A stretch of 13,271 nucleotides of DNA from NCBI GenBank assembly GCA_026387845.1, contig JAPLKX010000210.1, positions 1 to 13,271 of the forward strand. The letters are read 5' to 3'. The notes beneath the pieces are model-generated. The model saw nothing but the letters and a program-made list of their open reading frames with translations. It did no database searches and was not told where the DNA came from. Made by a program: the position numbers and the translations under genes. The DNA comes from Candidatus Hydrogenedentota bacterium (GTDB lineage Bacteria > Hydrogenedentota > Hydrogenedentia > Hydrogenedentales > SLHB01). Below, one piece after another: positions 1 to 5,468 of the stretch. Positions within the stretch are counted from its first letter, which is position 1, and each line of letters begins with the position of its first letter.

Positions 1-141
1 AAAGGCGAGCCAGTCCCCGTTTTTCGCTTAGGTTGTTTTTGGAGCGGACACGGCGAAGCCGGGTTGAAGCGCACCCGTGTTTAAAGGTAGGGTAGAGGTG
101 GAAGCTACGCTGGTTACGGAAGCTGAACAAGGAGGTATCTC

Positions 142-879
142 ATGCGAAAGTGTTTTGTATTCCCGTTTTTGATCAGCCTGATCGCGGCGCCCGCCCTTGC
201 CCAGGACTCGATCGACCAAATCGAACAGGGCGTCTCCGCACAATTTGCCAAGTTGCAGTCGTTCTCCGGCGCCTACGACCTGACCGCAAGCTTCAAGCTC
301 AAACCCGAACAGACGGCCCCCATGAACCTGGTGGGCGGCGGCACAGTCGATTACGCCAAAGTGGGGGAGACGCCCCGCTACAAGGGGTTCCTCTGGGCGG
401 GGTTCAGCCCGACCGGCCGGCTGCTGCAGGCCCAAGCGCTCTACGACGGCCAAATCGGCTACTATGAAGCGCTGGCGCCGTTGTTCAAGCTCAACGAGTC
501 CGGGCAGGCTACCATGGCCGAAATCGTGCCACCGGGAGGCAAGTTGGTCTTCGATGCCATGCGCAAAAACCTGGCAAATCTCACCGCCCTGCCCGCGGAA
601 CAGGTCAACGGCCAGGACTGCTACGTGCTTCGGGCTTCCATAAAGGACGCCGAATCGCCCGTGGCCGGCCTGAAAGCCTGGTTCGCCAAAGCCACTGGAA
701 TCCTGTACAAAGTCACGCTGGCGGATGCCGCGGGTGCGGATATGGCCGTTATAACAATGAATGACGTGAAGGTGAACGGCGAAATGGCCGGCGACCCCTT
801 CAAGTTCGTATCGCTCGCCCCGCCTCCGCCGCCCGCGCCCCCTGCCGCACCGGCGCCCGCGGACACCACACAGAAATAG
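142..879 (+). CDS. Secreted DUF2092/LolA-like periplasmic protein
   Basis: The 245-residue product starts with a signal peptide (MRK, a hydrophobic run, then APALAQ with probable cleavage after about residue 21), so it should be exported. The mature part, about residues 22-225, alternates short beta-type segments and has the look of DUF2092/LolA-like proteins: an N-terminal helix (SIDQIEQGVSAQF) followed by curved-sheet strands such as GGTVDYAKVGETPRYKG and YYEALAPLFKL. This family assignment is from general resemblance only. The last 25 or so residues are a Pro/Ala-rich tail, probably disordered. The start is well supported: AAGGAGGT at 129-136 lies 5 nt before the ATG. The gene is followed after 73 bp, across a 9-nt repeat, by the uronate-isomerase-like gene. 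Its function is unknown; a periplasmic lipid- or lipoprotein-binding role is possible but not shown. Confidence 0.8.
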   Translation: MRKCFVFPFLISLIAAPALAQDSIDQIEQGVSAQFAKLQSFSGAYDLTASFKLKPEQTAPMNLVGGGTVDYAKVGETPRYKGFLWAGFSPTGRLLQAQALYDGQIGYYEALAPLFKLNESGQATMAEIVPPGGKLVFDAMRKNLANLTALPAEQVNGQDCYVLRASIKDAESPVAGLKAWFAKATGILYKVTLADAAGADMAVITMNDVKVNGEMAGDPFKFVSLAPPPPPAPPAAPAPADTTQK

Positions 880-881
880 CA

Positions 882-930
882 GGTCCATCGATCCGATCGG
901 TCCGATCAGTCTGATCGGTCGGATCGATGA
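882..930. repeat. 9-nt degenerate tandem repeat (GATCGGTCC type)
   Basis: GATC, or CATC in the first copy, recurs exactly every 9 nt at 886, 895, 904, 913 and 922. The five units are CATCGATCC, GATCGGTCC, GATCAGTCT, GATCGGTCG and GATCGATGA. The first four bases are nearly invariant and the last five vary. The array fills most of the 73-bp gap between the first two genes and ends 22 nt before the next ATG. Because the unit is close to self-complementary, the RNA could fold in several alternative ways. Confidence 0.85.
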
Positions 931-952
931 TTCGTTCAGCGGAAGAGGCGAC

Positions 953-2197
953 ATGACTGCCAACACACCTTCGGAATTGCACAAAACCGTCCTCAAGGCG
1001 GTGATGCATACGCCCGTTGTTGACATGCACACGCACCTGTTCGCCCCGCCGTTCGGCGATATGCTGCTGCGCGGCATCGACGAACTGTTGACGTACCACT
1101 ATCTCATCGCGGAAGTCATGCGGGTCGCCCCGATCGACTCCGGCGATTTTTACGCCATGCCCAAGCGGGCCCAGGCCGGCCTGATCTGGCGCGAACTGTT
1201 CATCGAGCGCAGCCCGGTCAGCGAGGCCTGCCGCGGCATCCTCACCGTGCTGACCCGCCTCGGCCTTGATACGGCGTCACGGAACCTCGACGAGTTCAGA
1301 GGGTTTTTCGATGCCCTGGACGTGGGCGACCACGTCGACCTCGCGTTCCGCACCGCAGGCCTCAAAGCCGCCGTTATGACCAACGACCCGTTCGACGACG
1401 TCGAGCGCGAGGTGTGGCTGCGCGGATTCGACCCGGATGACAGGTTTCTGCCCGCACTCCGCATCGACCCGCTCCTGAACGATTGGCCAAGGACCTGCGA
1501 AAAACTTGCCGCCTGGGGATATAAAGTAGACACAACGCTCAATCACACCACGCTCGCCGCCGTCCGCAAGTTCCTCGCCGAGTGGCTCGGCCGTACCAAG
1601 GCGCTTTACATGGCCGTGTCTCTGCCGCCCAACTTCGCCTTCCCCGAAGAATCGCCGCGCGCGGAAATCATGGAAGACTGTGTTTTGCCTGTCGCGCGCG
1701 AATCCGGCGTGCCGTTCGCCATGATGATCGGGGTCAAGCGTGGCGTGAACCCGGCATTGCGGCTCGCCTCCGACGGCGTCGGCCTCGCCGATGTTGACAG
1801 CGTCGTGCGGCTGTGCGGGTCGTTTCCCAAGAACAAGTTCATGGTGACGATGCTGGCCCGCGAGAACCAGCACGAACTCGCCGTCGCCACGCGCAAATTC
1901 TCGAACTTGCTCCTGTTCGGCTGCTGGTGGTTCCTCAACAACCCCTCCCTCATCGACGAAATCACCCGAATGCGATTCGAACTTCTCGGCCTCAGTTTCG
2001 TCCCCCAACACAGCGACGCCCGAATTCTCGATCAGGTCATCTACAAATGGGACCATTCCCGCAGGATCATCGCGGACGTACTCGCCGACAAATACGCCGG
2101 CCTGCTCGACGCCGACTGGGCCGTCAACGAGCACGAAATTCAACGTGACGCTCAACGGCTCCTCGAAACCAACTTCCGCGATTTCCTCAGCCGGTGA
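953..2197 (+). CDS. Uronate isomerase-like amidohydrolase-fold enzyme
   Basis: This 414-residue protein resembles the uronate (glucuronate) isomerase branch of the amidohydrolase superfamily, which are cytoplasmic TIM-barrel metal enzymes that interconvert aldo- and keto-hexuronates. The first-strand metal motif is present as VVDMHTHLF, with His26 and His28. Near the C-terminus, GCWWFLNN, then HSDAR with Asp355, then an RRIIADVLADK helix follow the order of the UxaC C-terminal half (WWF, then TDSRS, then FRRILC). It is shorter than the roughly 470 residues usual for UxaC, and I saw no other pectin or uronate catabolism gene in the window, so true uronate isomerase activity is uncertain; it may be a divergent hydrolase of the same fold. 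The start follows GGAAGAGG at 941-948. There is no signal peptide. Confidence 0.78.
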   Translation: MTANTPSELHKTVLKAVMHTPVVDMHTHLFAPPFGDMLLRGIDELLTYHYLIAEVMRVAPIDSGDFYAMPKRAQAGLIWRELFIERSPVSEACRGILTVLTRLGLDTASRNLDEFRGFFDALDVGDHVDLAFRTAGLKAAVMTNDPFDDVEREVWLRGFDPDDRFLPALRIDPLLNDWPRTCEKLAAWGYKVDTTLNHTTLAAVRKFLAEWLGRTKALYMAVSLPPNFAFPEESPRAEIMEDCVLPVARESGVPFAMMIGVKRGVNPALRLASDGVGLADVDSVVRLCGSFPKNKFMVTMLARENQHELAVATRKFSNLLLFGCWWFLNNPSLIDEITRMRFELLGLSFVPQHSDARILDQVIYKWDHSRRIIADVLADKYAGLLDADWAVNEHEIQRDAQRLLETNFRDFLSR

Positions 2198-2272
2198 CAC
2201 CAGCGAAGCAGGATGGGAACCCCCGCAAACGGCGCGCGCGCGGCGCATACTTCAGGTACAATCGGCTGTTAC

Positions 2273-2284
2273 CGGACTAGTCCG
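2273..2284. promoter_or_regulatory. 12-nt perfect palindrome, possible operator
   Basis: CGGACTAGTCCG is a perfect palindrome in the 176-bp gap upstream of the MATE gene, 90 bp before its ATG and 23 bp before the 9-nt repeat. The position would suit an operator for a transporter regulator, but no regulator gene or clear promoter accompanies it, so the role is speculative. A lone TACAAT at 2257-2262 has no recognisable -35 partner. Confidence 0.25.
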
Positions 2285-2307
2285 TGTGATGTTAGGGAAG
2301 CTACAAT

Positions 2308-2343
2308 GAGACAATTGGGACAATTGAGACGATTGGGACTGCC
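2308..2343. repeat. 9-nt degenerate tandem repeat (GRGACAATT type)
   Basis: There are four contiguous 9-nt units: GAGACAATT, GGGACAATT, GAGACGATT and GGGACTGCC. The first five bases alternate strictly between GAGAC and GGGAC, and the remaining four decay along the array. It lies in the gap between the isomerase-like and MATE genes and ends 30 nt before the MATE start codon. Confidence 0.85.
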
Positions 2344-2373
2344 GGGGGGCGTCCCAGACATGGCACAGTCGTC

Positions 2374-3759
2374 ATGCTTGACCTGAACGCTCCCGAAACC
2401 CGGTGGACGGGCGTGCGCGAAGTGATGGGCATGTCCTGGCCGATCATCCTGGGTTCACTTTCCTACACGATCATGCTGTTTGTCGACACCGCGATGGTCG
2501 CCCGCCTGGGAACCGAGAACCTCGCCGCCATCGGGTCCGCCGGGCTGTGGTCTTACATCCTGGGCTGCTTTATCCTCGGGGTGGTCGGCTGCGTGAGCAC
2601 GTTTGTCTCGCAGAGCATGGGCAGGGGCGCCATGGAAAACTGCGCCAGGTACGCCTGGCAAGGCCTCTATATCTCGCTGGCCGCGATCCTGCTCGCCCTC
2701 ATCCTGTGGCCCATTTCGGGCCCCCTGTTCCGCATGTTGCCTCACACACCCGAAGTCACCCGCCTCGAAACCATCTACTTTCAGGTGCGCCTGCCCGGAT
2801 ACGTTATGATGGCCATGACGACCGCGCTCGCCGCCTTCTTCCAGGCGATCGGCCGGCCTTCCATCCCGATGAAGGTCGCCATCATCGCCAATCTTACCAA
2901 CGCCGGCCTCAACTACCTGCTTATTTACGGCAAGTTCGGGTTTCCCAACTGGGGAATCGGCGGGGCCGCGGCCGCTACCGTAATCGCCATGACGCTCCAG
3001 GTCGCCATGCTCATGTGTATCTTCCTCAGCGAACCCATCGACGCAAAGTTCGCCAGCCGCGCCGCGTTCCGCCTTGACTCGGTCAAGGTACGTGAACTCC
3101 TCCGGATTGGGTTGCCTGCAGGGGCCATGTTCTTCATGGACATCTTCAACTGGGGCATCTTCTCGACCGTCATCGTCGGCTACTTCGGCGCCGTCACGCT
3201 CGCCTCGCACAACGCCGCAATGAGCTTCATGCACCTCTGTTTCATGCCCGCCGTCGGGCTCAACCAGGGGATCGCCGCCATCGTCGGATACTACATCGGA
3301 AAACAGCGATTCCATCGCGCCGTCAAACGCACACACACCGCCATGAAAATCGCTGTCATCTATATGTTCATCGCCGGGCTCGTTTTCGCCGTATTCGGCG
3401 GTCGCCTCATCGCCACATTCTTCAGCAGCGACCCCGCCGTCATCCAACTCGGCCACATCCTCCTGATCCTGTCCGCCGCATTCCAGGCTTTCGACGCCAT
3501 CAACATCATCGCGGGCGGCGCGCTCAGAGGCGCCGGAGACACCCGGTGGATGGCCATCGCCACCTTCGCCCTTAACTACTTCGTGTTCCTTCCCGCCGCC
3601 ATGGTGCTCGCATTCCCCGCAGGGCTCGGCGCCATCGGCGCCTGGATCGGCGCCACCGGACACATCATCATCCTCGCCGGATTCCTCTTCGCCCGCTTCG
3701 CCCGCGGCCAGTGGCAACACATCCGCATCTTCTCCGAAGACGCCGCCGTAACCAAGTAG
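2374..3759 (+). CDS. MATE family multidrug/metabolite efflux transporter
   Basis: This 461-residue inner-membrane protein has about 12 hydrophobic helices in two homologous halves, the usual size and layout of MATE transporters, which expel organic cations or metabolites using a Na+ or H+ gradient. Family features are visible. Helix 1 has SWPIILGSLSYTIMLFVDTAMVARLGT, described here in parts as SWPIILGSL then DTAMVARLGT, followed by LAAIGSAGL. GIGGAAAATV marks helix 6, and GALRGAGDTRW followed by GAIGAWIGA closes the second half. The start is not secure: no strong Shine-Dalgarno precedes ATG 2374, but the ATG at 2360 runs into a stop at once, and the N-terminal residues before helix 1 have a normal length. 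The substrate cannot be inferred, and it is not obviously linked to either neighbour. It ends at a TAG followed by a long gene-poor stretch. Confidence 0.93.
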   Translation: MLDLNAPETRWTGVREVMGMSWPIILGSLSYTIMLFVDTAMVARLGTENLAAIGSAGLWSYILGCFILGVVGCVSTFVSQSMGRGAMENCARYAWQGLYISLAAILLALILWPISGPLFRMLPHTPEVTRLETIYFQVRLPGYVMMAMTTALAAFFQAIGRPSIPMKVAIIANLTNAGLNYLLIYGKFGFPNWGIGGAAAATVIAMTLQVAMLMCIFLSEPIDAKFASRAAFRLDSVKVRELLRIGLPAGAMFFMDIFNWGIFSTVIVGYFGAVTLASHNAAMSFMHLCFMPAVGLNQGIAAIVGYYIGKQRFHRAVKRTHTAMKIAVIYMFIAGLVFAVFGGRLIATFFSSDPAVIQLGHILLILSAAFQAFDAINIIAGGALRGAGDTRWMAIATFALNYFVFLPAAMVLAFPAGLGAIGAWIGATGHIIILAGFLFARFARGQWQHIRIFSEDAAVTK

Positions 3760-3980
3760 GCATGACCACGGAATACGGGCGCGATAATCACTATGCCTAA
3801 TGCGACCGCCATCATCATCCCGCCGCGGCCCTTCCTGCATCCCACAATGGAGAAGCACCGAGACCAGGTTGCAGAGAACCACCGCAAAGATATTGTCGCA
3901 GGCTTACGTTGACGCCACAGGCCCAGCCTCGTGAACACCTAGTCCCGCTTTGTAGTCTCCGTATGCCCCGTTTGACCGCC
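3760..3980. other. Intergenic stretch with no supported gene
   Basis: These 221 bp between the MATE stop and the broken small gene hold no open frame with gene-like composition and a ribosome binding site on either strand. The - strand, about 3775-3830, can be read as a short hydrophobic run, but no start or Shine-Dalgarno supports it. No terminator with a T-tract follows the MATE gene. Together with the small pseudogene this makes a gene-poor region of about 640 bp. Confidence 0.6.
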
Positions 3981-4206
3981 TCACATTTCGTCCCCACGCC
4001 TGATGACCACCCCTTTCGCTTGGGCAAGTTTGTTTATCCTTTCCCGCAATATATGGTCGCTAGTTAAAACTGCGGAGGCTCAGTGCGTAAGTGTTGACGT
4101 ACCCGCCAGAAGCCAACGCCCTTTCATTTATTTCAACAACCAGCTTTGCGGCCTTTTCCTGATCAGCCGTCTCTCTCAGATCCTTCTTTTTTCCGAATCC
4201 GAACAT
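3981..4206 (-). pseudogene. Frameshifted small gene, unknown function
   Basis: On the - strand, AAGGAGAT at 4218-4211 precedes ATG 4206-4204 by 4 nt. It opens a 48-residue frame (MFGFGKKKDLRETADQ, then EKAAKLVVEINERALASGG) that stops at 4062-4060. One base away, a second frame continues the same style of sequence (ASAVLTSDHILRERINKL, then AQAKGVVIRRGDEM) to a TGA at 3983-3981. Removing one base within 4063-4082 joins them into a charged, helix-rich protein of about 74 residues. I infer a one-base insertion, or a sequencing error, in a once intact gene. Base composition is less GC-rich than the flanking genes, which may point to separate origin. I do not recognise the family. Just upstream on the same strand, 4240-4330 reads plausibly in two competing frames, one with a CPSCG half zinc-ribbon, and is too ambiguous to call. 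Confidence 0.5.
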
Positions 4207-4321
4207 GCCGATCTCCTTTTTGCAGTGTGTCTAAGTCGCCCACTTGCTATCATTTGGATTGTGGACCAAATTGAATACCTCCTGTGCCACAGCTTGGGCA
4301 CACCACTTCAAACCATCCTCC

Positions 4322-4350
4322 TTGACGGGTCTTCCCGGTTGCAGTATGCT
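4322..4350 (+). promoter_or_regulatory. Sigma70-like promoter of the radical SAM operon
   Basis: TTGACG at 4322-4327 and TATGCT at 4345-4350 are separated by 17 nt, a good match to the sigma70 hexamers and spacing. Transcription would begin near 4357, giving a leader of about 44 nt before ATG 4401. The position argues against translation starting at the in-frame upstream ATG at 4350, which lies inside the -10 element. Confidence 0.55.
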
Positions 4351-4390
4351 TGGCCGCGGTGGGAAAAAGCGCACGCGTGCGTCGCGCTGC

Positions 4391-4397
4391 GAGGAGG
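4391..4397 (+). promoter_or_regulatory. Ribosome binding site deciding the 4401 start
   Basis: GAGGAGG sits 3 nt before ATG 4401. It selects this codon over the in-frame ATG at 4350, which has no such site and would add 17 basic residues unlike a radical SAM N-terminus. Confidence 0.65.
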
Positions 4398-4400
4398 CAG

Positions 4401-5450
4401 ATGGAAGGCAGGGACGGGGTCTTCGATTTCCTGGAGAACCGCATTATCACGCACTATCCGGCTGCCCGGCTGATCCTCGAAGGCCGGATGCCCGCCCCGA
4501 GAACCGCCATCGTCTACCCGACGTACGTCTGCAACCAGAATTGCCTGTGGTGCGAGTATGCCGACGACAACGCCAACCTCTGCAATATCATGCCGGGCTC
4601 GGATCTGCGCAAGCTGATCTTCGACCTGCGCGAACTGGGGGTGCGCGGCGTCGAGTTTTGCGGGGGCGGCGAGCCCACGTTGCACCCCGCCCTGCCGGGG
4701 CTGATCCGCGAGATGAAATCGGCCGGCGTCGGCGTGGGGCTGCTCACCAACGGCACGCGCCTCAAAGGCGAACTGGCGGAAGCGCTGGCCGATTGCGCCA
4801 GCTACGTCCGAATCGGGTTCGACAGCGCCAACGAAGACACGTTCAACAGGGTCAAGCGGCCAAAGACGCCGGACGCGTCGTTCGGGTCTGTGTGCGAGAA
4901 CGTGAAGCAGCTGATCGCGTTGCGCAACGAGCGGGGCGGCAGGGTCCTGATCAGTATGAAGGTGATGTTGTCGTCCGACAACTACACCGAGGTCGAGGGC
5001 TGCGTCGGGTTGGCGCGGCAACTGGGCGTTGACTCGATCCAGTTCAAAGCGGCCCGAGTGTGCAAGACGGAGTTGCAGCCGCACGAGGCCCAGTTCGTGC
5101 GCGATGAACTGGCGCGCCTCCGGGCCTTGTACCCGGAGTTGCCGATCGTCGGCGGCGTCACCAAACTGAACATGACGCGGCAATGCTGGCTCACGCCCAT
5201 CCAGGTCATGGTGGATGCGCTGGGCGACGTGTTCCTCTGCTGCTATTACCGGCACCGGCGGGAGACCCACACGTTCGGAAACGCGTTCCGGCAGCCGCTG
5301 GGCGACGTCTGGTACAGCGAGCGGCATTGGGAAGCGATCCGCGCCATAAAACCCGCCGAGTGCAACCTGCTGGACTGCCGGTTTGTCCATTACAATCGGA
5401 TCATGTCGGAGCTAATGGTAAACAATGACGCCCAGTTCGATTTCATTTAG
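4401..5450 (+). CDS. Radical SAM protein with SPASM-like C-terminus
   Basis: From ATG 4401 the product has 349 residues. The radical SAM [4Fe-4S] motif CxxxCxxC is CNQNCLWC (Cys44, Cys48, Cys51), followed by the SAM-contacting GGGEPTLHP. The core is a TIM-like barrel that cleaves SAM to a 5'-deoxyadenosyl radical. The C-terminal part has Cys262, Cys280, Cys281, Cys321 and Cys326 around the SPASM-type features VDALGDVFLCCYY and FGNAFRQPLGDVWYSERH. These could bind one auxiliary cluster; a full seven-cysteine SPASM set is not evident, so it may be a shortened or twitch-like version. SPASM enzymes often modify peptides or proteins, but some act on sugars and small molecules, and no precursor peptide is visible here. 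It leads an operon with two B12-type radical SAM genes, the next start being 18 nt downstream. Confidence 0.88.
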   Translation: MEGRDGVFDFLENRIITHYPAARLILEGRMPAPRTAIVYPTYVCNQNCLWCEYADDNANLCNIMPGSDLRKLIFDLRELGVRGVEFCGGGEPTLHPALPGLIREMKSAGVGVGLLTNGTRLKGELAEALADCASYVRIGFDSANEDTFNRVKRPKTPDASFGSVCENVKQLIALRNERGGRVLISMKVMLSSDNYTEVEGCVGLARQLGVDSIQFKAARVCKTELQPHEAQFVRDELARLRALYPELPIVGGVTKLNMTRQCWLTPIQVMVDALGDVFLCCYYRHRRETHTFGNAFRQPLGDVWYSERHWEAIRAIKPAECNLLDCRFVHYNRIMSELMVNNDAQFDFI

Positions 5451-5468
5451 CGGGCGGAGCGGCGGGCA

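Noticed and set aside
28..1077. Long - strand open frames opposite real genes (28-1077, 1277-2248, 2455-3882, 4308-5390, 6800-8245, 8266-9504, 10591-11532)
   Set aside because: Each mirrors a well-supported + strand gene in GC-rich DNA. The translations are rich in Arg, Gly, His and Asp without family motifs, and the opposite strand explains them fully.
3625..3660. Repeated GGCGCC motifs in the MATE gene
   Set aside because: They encode the alanine/glycine/isoleucine-rich helix GAIGAWIGATG and are explained by codon choice.
3775..3830. Hydrophobic - strand segment that might be a small membrane protein
   Set aside because: It has no start codon with a ribosome binding site, competing frames are equally plausible, and part overlaps the end of the MATE gene.
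3760..4400. RiPP precursor peptide for the radical SAM operon
   Set aside because: The only small gene with a ribosome binding site here is on the opposite strand, is frameshifted, and has no leader/core layout or Cys-, Gly- or Asn-rich core.
4350..4400. Upstream in-frame ATG as the start of the SPASM-like radical SAM protein
   Set aside because: It falls within the candidate -10 element, lacks a Shine-Dalgarno and would add 17 Arg-rich residues. ATG 4401 has GAGGAGG directly upstream.
4003..4473. 156-residue + strand open frame across the gene-poor region
   Set aside because: It has no ribosome binding site or recognisable motif and runs out of frame into the radical SAM gene; the - strand reading is more protein-like.
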